In this document: positions 46,121-55,046 of the stretch, one piece after another
Layout of the letters: each line of letters starts with the position of its first letter
Numbering within the stretch: the first letter of the stretch is position 1
NCBI GenBank assembly: GCA_963798075.1
Contig: CAWCRU010000006.1
Location: 248,001-312,000 of the forward strand
Direction of reading: 5' to 3'
DNA: 64,000 nucleotides
Source: DATAOG01 sp963798075
GTDB lineage: Bacteria > Pseudomonadota > Alphaproteobacteria > Geminicoccales > Geminicoccaceae
Translations under genes and position numbers: made by a program
The notes under the pieces: generated by a model
Told to the model about the DNA's origin: nothing
The model's database searches: none
Seen by the model: the letters and a program-made list of their open reading frames with translations, nothing else

Positions 46121-46831
46121 ATGGCAACCGTCCTGTGCATGAAGTGGGGGCGCCGCTACGGCGCTGACTACGTCAACACCCTCTACAGCATGGTGGCGCG
46201 GAACCTTACCGTAGCCCACCGCTTTATCTGTCTGACCGACGACCGGGAAGGCATCCGGCCCGAGGTCGAATGCCGACCCCTGCCGGGGCTGCTGCTGGCG
46301 CCCGAGTGGGAGCGGTCGCCCTGGCGCAAGCTCAGCTGCTTCGCGCCCGAGCTGCAGGACCTGGACGGAGCGGTGCTGTTCTTGGACCTCGATCTTGTGA
46401 TCATCGACAACATCGACTGTTTCTTCGCCTATCCGGGCGAGTTCTGCATCATCGAGAACTGGACCCAGCCGGGCCGCGGGATCGGCAATTCCTCGGTCTA
46501 TCGCTACTGGGCGGGCGCCCATCAGGACGTCTTCGCACGCCTGCGCGCCGAGCCCGCCGAGATCGTCCGCACCTATCCGAACTCGCAGACCTTCCTGTCG
46601 CGTTCGGTGCCTGAGCTCACCTTCTGGCCGGCGTCCTGGTGCCGGAGCTTCAAGCACGACTGCCTGCCGGGTCGCCTGTTCCGGCGGCTGCGGCCGGCCG
46701 CGATCCCGGACGGCGCCAGGATCGTCGTGTTCCACGGCCACCCCAAGCCGCCGGACGCGGCGCGCGGCATCTGGCCCGAGCCGCGCAAGAGCCTGCGGCC
46801 GGCGGCCTGGGTCGCCGAGTACTGGCGCTGA
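46121..46831 (+). CDS. Putative glycosyltransferase-like protein with DLD motif
   Basis: Protein of 236 residues with features of family-8-like nucleotide-sugar transferases: an N-terminal strand (TVLCMKWGRRYGADYVNTLY), RFICLTDDREGI, WRKLSCFAPE and a metal-binding motif AVLFLDLDLVIIDNID. Later segments GNSSVYRYWAG and VFHGHPKPPDA fit the acceptor side. No signal peptide is visible. It follows NAD-GDH by 32 bp, but a functional link is not evident. Substrate unknown; cell-surface glycan modification is plausible because LPS genes follow. Confidence 0.7.
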   Translation: MATVLCMKWGRRYGADYVNTLYSMVARNLTVAHRFICLTDDREGIRPEVECRPLPGLLLAPEWERSPWRKLSCFAPELQDLDGAVLFLDLDLVIIDNIDCFFAYPGEFCIIENWTQPGRGIGNSSVYRYWAGAHQDVFARLRAEPAEIVRTYPNSQTFLSRSVPELTFWPASWCRSFKHDCLPGRLFRRLRPAAIPDGARIVVFHGHPKPPDAARGIWPEPRKSLRPAAWVAEYWR

Positions 46832-47081
46832 GGCGGCATGCGGGCGGCGATTGCCAAGACCGGCGCTCGTCGTTATGGTCGCCGACCACTGATGATCCCG
46901 AACGGCTTGGCGAGTCGACCGAACTCTGAGACATTCGCGATCATGGTCGGGTTGCGTCCGCTTGACGCCGACCGCGTGACTATGTGTGGGCGGCATTCGG
47001 ACCTGACCTTGCCCATGCTCGATCGGCGGGTCCGATGACGCCACGGGAACCAACAGCTCGGGCGTCCGCGGGGGATAGCGC

Positions 47082-47702
47082 ATGAGTGAGGTCAACGGCC
47101 AGACCAAGGAAGTCGAGCTGTTCTTTCGGCAGTGGCTGCGCTCGCCCAAGTCGATGGGCGCGGTCATCCCGTCGTCGCGGGCGCTGGCGCGCGCGGTCAG
47201 CCGGGAGATCGCCTGGCGCCCGGGCCAAGTGATCGTCGAGCTCGGCGCCGGCACCGGCGCGATCTCGCAGGGCCTGATGGACTCGGGCCTGCCGCCCGAA
47301 GCGCTGATGATGATCGAGCTCGATCGGCCGCTGTTCGAGTATCTGCGGGAGCGCTTCCCGAAGGTGCGGGTGATCAACGGCGATGCGACCCGTCTGGTCG
47401 ACATCCTGCGCCAGCAAGGCGTCGAGGAGGTCGGCACGGTGATCTCCGGCATCCCGATGGTCACCATGCCGCTCGACTTCCAGCGCGCGATCATCGAGCA
47501 GAGCTTCGCGGCCCTCGGCCCCGGCGGCTGCCTGCTGCAGTACTCCTACTCGCCGGTAGTGCCCATCCCGGCCAAGAAGCTCGGCGTCGAGGCGCGGCTG
47601 GTCAAGTTCGTGGTGCGCAACCTGCCGCCGGCCACGGTCTGGCGCTTCCGGCCGCGCGCCGCCTCTGGTCCCGGCCATGGCCAGGCCAACGGTCGCGGCT
47701 GA
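47082..47702 (+). CDS. pmtA: Phosphatidylethanolamine N-methyltransferase-like enzyme
   Basis: SAM-dependent methyltransferase of 206 residues. The N-terminus RQWLRSPKSMGAVIPSSRAL is a hallmark of bacterial PmtA/rRNA-dimethylase-like lipid methyltransferases. The SAM loop reads VIVELGAGTGAISQGL, and the catalytic-region segment reads TVISGIPMVTMP. The expected role is methylation of phosphatidylethanolamine towards phosphatidylcholine. A GGGGGAT ribosome site precedes the ATG. Its last 26 bp overlap the msbA start, coupling membrane lipid and LPS genes. Confidence 0.83.
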   Translation: MSEVNGQTKEVELFFRQWLRSPKSMGAVIPSSRALARAVSREIAWRPGQVIVELGAGTGAISQGLMDSGLPPEALMMIELDRPLFEYLRERFPKVRVINGDATRLVDILRQQGVEEVGTVISGIPMVTMPLDFQRAIIEQSFAALGPGGCLLQYSYSPVVPIPAKKLGVEARLVKFVVRNLPPATVWRFRPRAASGPGHGQANGRG

Positions 47703-49566
47703 GCCTCTGCAGGCATCGCCCGACCCGGGGGCGACATCCGACAGGCGGGCTTCGACGTTCCGCCGGCCCGCTCTGGTCCGCGACCTCACCGAAGGTCCGC
47801 TCGGCCGGCTGCTGCGCGACCACGTCCGACCGCAGGTCCCCTGGCTGATCTGCGCGGGGCTGGCCATGGCCTGCTACGCCGGCGCCACCGCCGGCCAGGC
47901 CTGGATCATGCAGCCGATCCTGGATCACGTGTTCGTGGCGCAGGATCGGGTCGTGCTGCTGCTGATCCCCCTCGCGATCCTCACCCTCGCGCTCCTCAAA
48001 GGCATCTCGGGCTATGGCCAGGCCGTGCTGATGGCCAGGATCGGCCAGCGGGTGATCGCCGATCTGCAGCAGCGCCTGTTCGACCATCTGATCCATGCCG
48101 ACCTCGGCTATCTGATCGCGCGCGGGCCGGGCCACGTGATCTCGCGCCTCACCTACGACACGCAGCAGCTGCGCCTGGCGGTCACAACGGCCCTGACCAC
48201 GGTCGTGCGCGACTTTTTGACCATGCTCGGGCTGGTCGCGCTGATGATCCACCAGGACTGGCAGCTGGCCGGCATCGCGCTGCTCGGCTGCCCGCTCGCG
48301 ATCTGGCCGATCCAGCGCCTCAGCCGCCGGATGCGCAAGGTGTCGCGCCAGACCCAGACCCACATGGCCAAGCTGACCGGTCGCCTCGACCAGACCTTCC
48401 TCGGCGTCCGCCAGGTCAAGGCCGACCACCGCGAGGCCGACGAATCCAAGCGCATCGGCGCCCTGATCGAGGAGCTGTTCGACCTCAACTTCAAGGCCGC
48501 GCGCGTCAATGCCATCAACTCGCCGGTCATGGAGGTGGTCGGCGGCTGCGCGGTCGCGGTGGTCGTCCTCTACGGCGGCTCACAGGTGCTGGCCGGGCAC
48601 ACCACGCCCGGCGCCTTCTTCTCGTTCATCGCAGCCCTCCTGTTCACCTACCGGCCGCTCAAGACCTTGGCCAACCTGCACACCCAGCTCCAGGTGGGCC
48701 TCGCCGCCGCCGAGCGGATCTACGCCCTCCTCGATCGCCAGCCGACGGTGCGCGAGCACCCGGGCGCCCGGCCGCTCGCGGTCGATCGCGGCGAGATCCG
48801 GTTCGCCGGCGTCCGCTTCGGCTACCGGCCGAACCGGCCGGCGCTGCGCGGCCTCGACCTCGTGATCCCGGCCGGCCTCTCGGTGGCCCTGGTCGGCCCG
48901 TCGGGGGCCGGCAAGTCGACCATGCTGAACCTGATCCTGCGCTTTTACGACGTCGACCAGGGCGCCGTCCTGATCGACGGCCAGGACGTGCGCGCGCTGT
49001 CGCTCGCCAGCCTGCGCGGGGCGATCGCGCTGGTCAGCCAGGACGTCGACCTGTTCGCCGGCAGCGTGCGCGACAACATCGCCTTCGGCCGCCCGGACGC
49101 CAGCCTCGAGGCGGTCGCGGCCGCCGCCGAGGACGCGGCCGCGCACGAGTTCATCACGGCCCTGCCGCGGGGCTACGACACCGAGATCGGGCCCAGCGGC
49201 TACTCGCTCTCGGGCGGCCAGCGGCAGCGGCTCGGCATCGCGCGCGCGATGCTCAAGGACGCGCCGATCCTGCTCCTCGACGAGGCGACCTCGGCGCTCG
49301 ACAGCGAGGCCGAGCGGATCGTCCAGACGGCGCTGCGCCGCCTGATGCGCGGCCGCACCACGGTCGTGATCGCGCATCGTCTCTCGACCGTGATCGGCGC
49401 CGACCTGATCGCCGTGGTCGAGCAGGGCCGGGTGGTCGAGACCGGGACCCATCACGCGCTGCTGGCCCGCGGCGGCAGCTATGCCCAGCTGTACGAGCGG
49501 CAGTTCGCCGACCAGGGGGCGGCGGCGGCCCTGCCGGTCGAGGTGGTCGGCCGGCTCCAGGCCTGA
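47677..49566 (+). CDS. msbA: MsbA-type lipid A/LPS-core flippase (ABC transporter)
   Basis: Half-transporter of 629 residues with six transmembrane helices in the N-terminal half and an ATPase half with Walker A GPSGAGKST, signature LSGGQRQRLGIARAML and Walker B ILLLDEATSALD. It flips lipid A-core across the inner membrane. The first 40 residues are Pro/Arg-rich and variable, and a downstream start is possible, but ATG 47677 gives a 26-bp overlap with pmtA. It heads the block msbA, DUF374 acyltransferase, waaA, lpxK. Confidence 0.88.
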   Translation: MARPTVAAEPLQASPDPGATSDRRASTFRRPALVRDLTEGPLGRLLRDHVRPQVPWLICAGLAMACYAGATAGQAWIMQPILDHVFVAQDRVVLLLIPLAILTLALLKGISGYGQAVLMARIGQRVIADLQQRLFDHLIHADLGYLIARGPGHVISRLTYDTQQLRLAVTTALTTVVRDFLTMLGLVALMIHQDWQLAGIALLGCPLAIWPIQRLSRRMRKVSRQTQTHMAKLTGRLDQTFLGVRQVKADHREADESKRIGALIEELFDLNFKAARVNAINSPVMEVVGGCAVAVVVLYGGSQVLAGHTTPGAFFSFIAALLFTYRPLKTLANLHTQLQVGLAAAERIYALLDRQPTVREHPGARPLAVDRGEIRFAGVRFGYRPNRPALRGLDLVIPAGLSVALVGPSGAGKSTMLNLILRFYDVDQGAVLIDGQDVRALSLASLRGAIALVSQDVDLFAGSVRDNIAFGRPDASLEAVAAAAEDAAAHEFITALPRGYDTEIGPSGYSLSGGQRQRLGIARAMLKDAPILLLDEATSALDSEAERIVQTALRRLMRGRTTVVIAHRLSTVIGADLIAVVEQGRVVETGTHHALLARGGSYAQLYERQFADQGAAAALPVEVVGRLQA

Positions 49567-49569
49567 GCC

Positions 49570-50286
49570 ATGGCGCGGCGCCGCCCGCGCTGGCAGGACC
49601 GGCGCGCCGCCCAGGCGGCGCTCGCGACCCTGGTCGCTGGCTACATCCGGCTGGTCCACCGCACCGGGCGCTTCGAGCTTTGCTGCGATCCCGCGACCGC
49701 GCGCCTGGTCCGCGACCGGCGGCCGTTCATCGGCGCCTTCTGGCACGGCCGCATGCTGCTGATCGCCGCCGCCTGGCGGGCGCTGCTGCGCGAGCTTGCG
49801 GTCACGACGCCGCTGCAGCCCTACGTCGTGAGCTCCGACCACCAGGACGGCCGCCTGATGGCGCGCGCGACCGCGCGGCTCGGCATCGAGACCGTGTTCG
49901 GCTCGACCAAGGCCGGCCGGGTGAGCCTGCTGCGGGCCGCCAGGCGGGTGATCGAGCGCGGCCAGATCCCCGTGTTCACGCCCGACGGCCCGCGCGGCCC
50001 GCGGATGCGCGCCAAGCCCGGCGTGGTGCGCCTCGCGATGCAGACCGGCGTGCCGATCGTGCCGATCACCTTCGCGGCCTCGAACCAGCGCCTGCTCGCC
50101 AGCTGGGACCGCTTCGCGCTGGCGCTGCCGTTCGCGCGCGGCGTGCTCGCGTTCGGCGCGCCGCTCGAGCTCGGCCCGGACGGCGATCCGGAGGCCGGGC
50201 GGCGCCTGCTTGAGCAGCGCCTGACCGAGCTTACCCGTGCGGCCGACCGCGCGCTCGGCCTGCCGCCGGTGGAGCCCGCCGCGTGA
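49570..50286 (+). CDS. DUF374 lysophospholipid-acyltransferase-like protein
   Basis: Protein of 238 residues in the DUF374/LpxL-related acyltransferase family. It has RPFIGAFWHGRMLLIA with the expected catalytic His region, VVSSDHQDGRLMARAT and VFTPDGPRGPRMRAKPG. Homologues are consistently found between msbA and waaA in alphaproteobacteria and have been linked to lipid A or phospholipid acylation. It starts 4 bp after msbA and overlaps waaA by 4 bp. Confidence 0.85.
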   Translation: MARRRPRWQDRRAAQAALATLVAGYIRLVHRTGRFELCCDPATARLVRDRRPFIGAFWHGRMLLIAAAWRALLRELAVTTPLQPYVVSSDHQDGRLMARATARLGIETVFGSTKAGRVSLLRAARRVIERGQIPVFTPDGPRGPRMRAKPGVVRLAMQTGVPIVPITFAASNQRLLASWDRFALALPFARGVLAFGAPLELGPDGDPEAGRRLLEQRLTELTRAADRALGLPPVEPAA

Positions 50287-51578
50287 ACGCGCTCGCCCTC
50301 TATCGCCTGGCGACCAGGCTGGGCGGGCCCCTGTTCGAGGTCGCCCTCAAGCGTCGGGCGCGGCTCAGCAAGGAGGATCCGGCCCGGCTCGCCGAGCGGC
50401 GCGGCCGAGCGAGCCGGCCGCGGCCGGCCGGACCGCTGCTCTGGCTGCATGGGGCGAGCGTCGGCGAGGCGCTGGCCGTCCTGCCCCTGCTGGACGCGCT
50501 CCTGGCCGCCCGCGCGGGCCTCGAGGTCCTGGTCACCACCGGCACCGTGACCTCGGCGCGCCTGATGGCCGAGCGCCTGCCGGCGCGGGCGCGCCACCAG
50601 TTCGCACCGGTCGATCGGCCGGCCGCCTGGCAGCGCTTTCTCGACCATTGGCGGCCCGGGCTCCTGCTGCTGGTCGAATCCGAGCTCTGGCCGAACCTGA
50701 TCCTCGAGAGCCGGCGCCAGGGGGTCGCGATGGCGCTGATCAACGGCCGCATGTCGGCGCGCTCGGCGCGCCGCTGGGGTCGCCTGCCCGGGGCGGCGGC
50801 CGACCTGCTGGGCGGCTTCGAGCTCTGTCTGGCACAGAGCGCTCCCGATCGCGACCGCCTGCAGGCGCTGGGCGCCGGGCCGGTCCAGGCCACCGGCAAC
50901 CTCAAGGGCGCCGCCCCGCCCCTGCCGGCACCCGCGGCCGCCCTGGCCGAGCTCGGGGACAAGCTCCGCGGACGCGGGGTCTGGCTTGCCGCCAGCACCC
51001 ATCCGAGCGAGGACGCGCTCCTGCTCGAGGCCCATCGCCGCCTCGCGCGCCGGCTGCCGGGATTGCTCACGATCGTAGCGCCACGCCATCCCGGGCGCGG
51101 CGCGGCGCTCGCGGGATGGCTGCAGAGCCAGGGGGTCGCGGTCGCGAGGCGCGCGCTCGGGCAAGCTCCCGATGCCGGCTGCGCCCTCTATCTCGCCGAC
51201 ACCCTGGGCGAGCTCGGCCTGCTCTATCGGCTGGCGCCGGTCGCCCTGGTCGGCAAGTCGCTGATCGCCCCCGGCGGCGGCCAGAACCCGCTGGAGCCCG
51301 CGCGGCTCGGCTGCCCGGTGCTGTTCGGGCCGCACATGGCGAACTTCGCCGGGCCGGCGGCGCGCCTGGTCGCGGCGGGCGGCGCCCGGCAGGTCGGCGA
51401 TGCCGGCGAGCTCGCGAGCGCGGTCGCGAGCCTGCTCGAGGAGCCCGCGGCCCGTACCGCCATGGCCGGGCGCGCCCGGGCGGCGGCCGCAGCCGAAGGC
51501 GACGCGCTCGGCGCCACCCTCGCGGCCCTCGCCCCGCTGCTCGAGCGGCATCTCGGGCCCGCCGATGCGAGCACCTGA
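50283..51578 (+). CDS. waaA: 3-deoxy-D-manno-octulosonic acid (Kdo) transferase
   Basis: Membrane-associated GT-B glycosyltransferase of 431 residues that adds Kdo to lipid IVA. Motifs include LWLHGASVGEALAVLPLL with the catalytic Glu, VTTGTVTSARLMAERLP, LVESELWPNLI, WLAASTHPSEDALLLEAH and GGGQNPLEPARLGCPV. It overlaps DUF374 upstream by 4 bp and lpxK downstream by 14 bp, forming a tight lipid A operon. Confidence 0.94.
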   Translation: MNALALYRLATRLGGPLFEVALKRRARLSKEDPARLAERRGRASRPRPAGPLLWLHGASVGEALAVLPLLDALLAARAGLEVLVTTGTVTSARLMAERLPARARHQFAPVDRPAAWQRFLDHWRPGLLLLVESELWPNLILESRRQGVAMALINGRMSARSARRWGRLPGAAADLLGGFELCLAQSAPDRDRLQALGAGPVQATGNLKGAAPPLPAPAAALAELGDKLRGRGVWLAASTHPSEDALLLEAHRRLARRLPGLLTIVAPRHPGRGAALAGWLQSQGVAVARRALGQAPDAGCALYLADTLGELGLLYRLAPVALVGKSLIAPGGGQNPLEPARLGCPVLFGPHMANFAGPAARLVAAGGARQVGDAGELASAVASLLEEPAARTAMAGRARAAAAAEGDALGATLAALAPLLERHLGPADAST

Positions 51579-52551
51579 GTTCTGGACCGAGGACGGCCTG
51601 CCGGCGCAGCTCCTGGAGCCGTTCGGGCGCCTGTTCGGGCTCGCCGGCCGCCTGCGAGGGCGCCTGGTCCGCGCCCGGCGGGCGCCCGTGCCGGTGATCT
51701 GCATCGGCAATCTGACCGTGGGCGGCGCCGGCAAGACCCCGACCGTCTTGGCGTTGGCCGCGCGTCTTTTGGCCAGGGGCCGCCGGCCGCACCTTTTGAG
51801 CCGCGGCTACGGCGGGCGGGCGCCCGGCCCGCTGCGGGTCGATCCGGAGCATCACGACGTCGCCCTGGTCGGCGACGAGGCGCTGCTGCTGGCGGCGGTG
51901 GCGCCGACCTGGATCGCCCGCGATCGCGCCCTGGGCGCCGCCGCCGCCGCCCGCGCCGGCGCCGATTGCGTGCTCATGGACGACGGCTTCCAGCACCGGT
52001 GGCTCGCCCCGGACCTCGCGTTCGTCGTCGTCGATGGCGGCTACGGCTTCGGCAACCGCCGCCTGCTGCCCGCGGGCCCGCTGCGCGAGAGCATCGCAGA
52101 CGGTCTCGCACGGGCGCAGGCGGTGATCCGGATCGGCGCCGATCGCCACGGCATCGATCGCCTGCTGCCGGCGGCGCTTGCGCGGATCGAGGCCGAGCTC
52201 CGGCCGGCCCCGGAGGCGCCGGCGGTCGCCGGCCGCCGGTGGCTTGCCTTCGCGGGAATGGGCCGCCCCGACAAACTGTTTGCTACCTTGAGCGCGGCCG
52301 GTGCCGAGCTCGTCGGCCGCGAGCGGTTCGCGGATCATCATCGCTATCGCCGGAGCGAAATCGAGCAGCTGTTGGAGCGGGCGGCCCGCGCTGATGCGGT
52401 CTGCATCACCACGACCAAGGATGCCCTGCGCCTGCCCGCCGATCTGCGCTCCCATGTCGCAGTCCTGCCGGTCGTCCTGCACTGGCGGGCGACGGAGGTC
52501 CTGGATCGCCTGCTGGAGCGGGCTCTGGGCGGGCGATCGAGCGGCCGATGA
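51565..52551 (+). CDS. lpxK: Tetraacyldisaccharide 4-prime-kinase
   Basis: Inner-membrane-associated kinase of 328 residues that phosphorylates lipid A precursor DSMP at the 4-prime position. The P-loop reads GNLTVGGAGKTPTVLAL; LLSRGYGGRAPGPLRV, CVLMDDGFQHRWLAPDL and FAGMGRPDKLFATL are family hallmarks. The ATG at 51565 lies inside the waaA 3-prime end. It is the last gene of the lipid A block, before a 199-bp spacer leading to rpoH. Confidence 0.94.
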   Translation: MRAPEFWTEDGLPAQLLEPFGRLFGLAGRLRGRLVRARRAPVPVICIGNLTVGGAGKTPTVLALAARLLARGRRPHLLSRGYGGRAPGPLRVDPEHHDVALVGDEALLLAAVAPTWIARDRALGAAAAARAGADCVLMDDGFQHRWLAPDLAFVVVDGGYGFGNRRLLPAGPLRESIADGLARAQAVIRIGADRHGIDRLLPAALARIEAELRPAPEAPAVAGRRWLAFAGMGRPDKLFATLSAAGAELVGRERFADHHRYRRSEIEQLLERAARADAVCITTTKDALRLPADLRSHVAVLPVVLHWRATEVLDRLLERALGGRSSGR

Positions 52552-52750
52552 TGCAGCGTTTCCTAATTTACCTGTCCCTAAACTATTCTTAACTTGCGTA
52601 TCTACAGCGGCCGCCGGAACCTTGCAGCCGGATGGTCCGTTCCCCGTTCCAGGGCGTAGACCGAAGGGGACGGCGGAACGGGAAACGTGGGGTCAGCTCT
52701 GCCCGATCGGCACGCTGGTCAGCGCCGCCCTGGACGGAGAGGGCACGACG

Positions 52751-53632
52751 ATGGCATTCGCCGAGACCGCCAACTTCAGAGTCGACCGCGAGTTCATCCG
52801 CGAATCGATGAACACCGCGCTGCTCTCGCGCGATCGTGAACTCATGCTCGCCCGTCTCTGGCGCCAGCAGGGCGACGAGGTCGCGCTGCACGAGCTGGTC
52901 ATGGCCTACATGCGGCTCGTCATCAGCACCGCGTCCCGCTTTCGCAACTACGGCCTGCCGATGGCCGACCTCGTGCAGGAGGGCGCGACCGGCCTGATGC
53001 AGGCGGCGGCGCGCTTCGAGCCCGAGCGCGAGGTGCGGTTTTCGACCTATGCGGCCTGGTGGATCCGCTCGGCGATGCAGGACTATATCTTGCGCAACTG
53101 GTCGGTCGTGCGGACCGGCACGACCGCCGCGCAGAAAGCCTTGTTCTTCAATCTGCGCCGCCTGCGCGCCAAGATCGACGACGGCTCCGGCGGCCCGCTC
53201 GACGATGCCGGCAGGGCGTTCATCGCGCAGGAGCTCTCGGTCAACATCGGCGACGTCGAGGCCATGGAGATGCGGCTTTCGGGCGGCGATCAGTCGCTGA
53301 ACGCGACCATCAGCCCGACCGGCGAGGACGAGTGGCAGGACTTTTTGGCCGACGAGCGGCCGACGCCGGAAGAGACCGTGATGTTCGCGCGCGACGGCCG
53401 CACCCGCTCGATCTGGCTGGCGCAGGCGCTGGCCGAGCTGTCCGTGCGCGAGCAGACGATCATCAAGGAGCGCCGCCTGCGCGACGAGGCGCGCACCCTC
53501 GAGGAGCTCGGCCGCGATCTCGGGATCAGCAAGGAGCGCGTGCGCCAGATCGAGCACCGGGCGCTGGAAAAGCTCAAGAGCTCGCTGCAGCAGCGCAGCA
53601 TCGAGCCTAGCGACAGTCCGCCCTCGCCCTGA
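52751..53632 (+). CDS. rpoH: RNA polymerase sigma-32 factor
   Basis: Heat-shock sigma factor of 293 residues. Region 2 reads GLPMADLVQEGATGLMQAAARFEPE and RFSTYAAWWIRSAMQDYILRNWS. The RpoH box QKALFFNLRRLRAKI is characteristic of sigma-32, and region 4 has LEELGRDLGISKERVRQIEHRALEKL. A short AT-rich block (about 52560-52605) in the 199-bp leader is the likely promoter. Alphaproteobacteria often carry two rpoH genes; only one is seen here. Confidence 0.94.
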   Translation: MAFAETANFRVDREFIRESMNTALLSRDRELMLARLWRQQGDEVALHELVMAYMRLVISTASRFRNYGLPMADLVQEGATGLMQAAARFEPEREVRFSTYAAWWIRSAMQDYILRNWSVVRTGTTAAQKALFFNLRRLRAKIDDGSGGPLDDAGRAFIAQELSVNIGDVEAMEMRLSGGDQSLNATISPTGEDEWQDFLADERPTPEETVMFARDGRTRSIWLAQALAELSVREQTIIKERRLRDEARTLEELGRDLGISKERVRQIEHRALEKLKSSLQQRSIEPSDSPPSP

Positions 53633-53686
53633 GCGCCGCTGCGGCCGGACTGGACAAGATCCCGGCCTGCGCCGAGCCTGGCGCCG

Positions 53687-55046
53687 ATGCCGGATCGCCT
53701 GAAGGATGACGTTGCGCAAGTCCTGATCGTGGGCGGCGGCCCCGCGGGGCTGTTGCTTGCGCTGGCGCTCGAGCGGGCCGGGCTGCCGGTCGCGCTGATC
53801 GAGGCCGAGCCGCTGGCCCGCATACGCGAGGCGCCCTTCGACGGCCGGGCGCTGGCGTTGATGTACGGCTCGCGGCGGGTGTTCGATGCCCTGGGCCTCT
53901 GGCCGGCGCTCGCCGACATCGCCGAGCCGGTCTGGGGCGTCAGCGTCCTGGAGCCGGGCAGCGGGGCGAAGCTCGCCTACGACGCGCTCGAAATCGGCCG
54001 CCATCCGTTCGGCTACGGCATCGAGAACCGCGCTTTGCGCGCGCGCCTGCTGCAGCTGGCCGAGGGCAGGCCCGCCATCACCCTGCTCGCGCCGGCGCGG
54101 GTCGCGCGGATCGAGCGCCGCGCGGGGCGCATGCGGGTCATCCTCGAGGATGGCCGGCCGCTGGCCGCGGCGCTCGTGGTCGCAGCCGACGGTCGCGGCT
54201 CGACGGTGCGCGGACTGGCCGGCCTCGCCGTCGAGCAGTGGCGCTACCCCCAGACCGCGCTTACCTTCGCGATCCGCCACCGCCGCGCCCACGGCGGCCG
54301 GGTGCGCGAATATCTGCGCCCGGCCGGGCCGCTCGCCCTGCTGCCGCTCGGAAAGGGGCTGAGCGCGGTTACCTGGGTCGAGCGCGAGCCGGAGGCGCAG
54401 CGGCTGCTCGAGGGCGCGGACGCCTCCCTGCTGGTGGCCCTCGCCCGGCAGATCGGCGACGATTTGGGCGCGAGCGGGATCTGCGGCCGGCCGGTCGGTT
54501 ATCCGCTTGAGCGGCCACCGGGCCCGGCGGCTGGTCGGGCCGCGGGTGGCGCTGGTGGGCGACGCCGCGCATGCGGTCCATCCGATCCACGCCCAAGGCT
54601 TCAATCTCGGGGTGCGCGACGTCGCGGCGCTGGCCGAGGTCCTCGTGGATGCGGCCCGCGCGGGGCAGGATCCCGGCAGCGGCGAGGTGCTGATCCGCTA
54701 CGAGCGCTGGCGGCAGGCGGACGTCCGTCTCGTGGTCGGGCTGACCGACGGGCTCAACCGGCTGTTCTCGACCGATCAGGCCCCGGCGCGGCTGCTGCGC
54801 GCGGCCGGCCTGAATGCGCTGGCCTGGCTCGCCCCGCTCCGCCACCTCGCGATGCGCCGCGGCATGGGCCTCATGGGCGACCTGCCGAAGCTCGCCCGCG
54901 GCGAGGCACTGCCCCCGGGACGCCGTGCTCGCGATAGCCGCCGGCGCCGGGCAGGCCGGCGAGGTTCGGCCGGCGGCGCGCCGCCCGCGCCGCAATTGAC
55001 GCTGCTGCCTCGGATGGCCAGATTCAAAGGCAGCAGGACGCCATGA
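53687..55046 (+). CDS. UbiH/UbiF/VisC-family FAD monooxygenase (single apparent frameshift)
   Basis: Flavoprotein hydroxylase of the ubiquinone-biosynthesis family. The N-terminal FAD motif is LIVGGGPAGLLLALALE. The DG motif AADGRGSTVRGLAG follows, and the C-terminal GDAAHAVHPIHAQGFNLGVRDVA completes the FAD site. At about 54509 the frame advances by one surplus base (PLE to SGHRARRLVGPRVALVGD). The natural end should lie near 54905-54940 (MGDLPKLARGEAL); the corrected frame runs on to 55046, where the stop overlaps the uvrC start, so the last 40 residues are doubtful. Likely substrate: a demethoxy or octaprenyl phenol intermediate. Confidence 0.82.
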
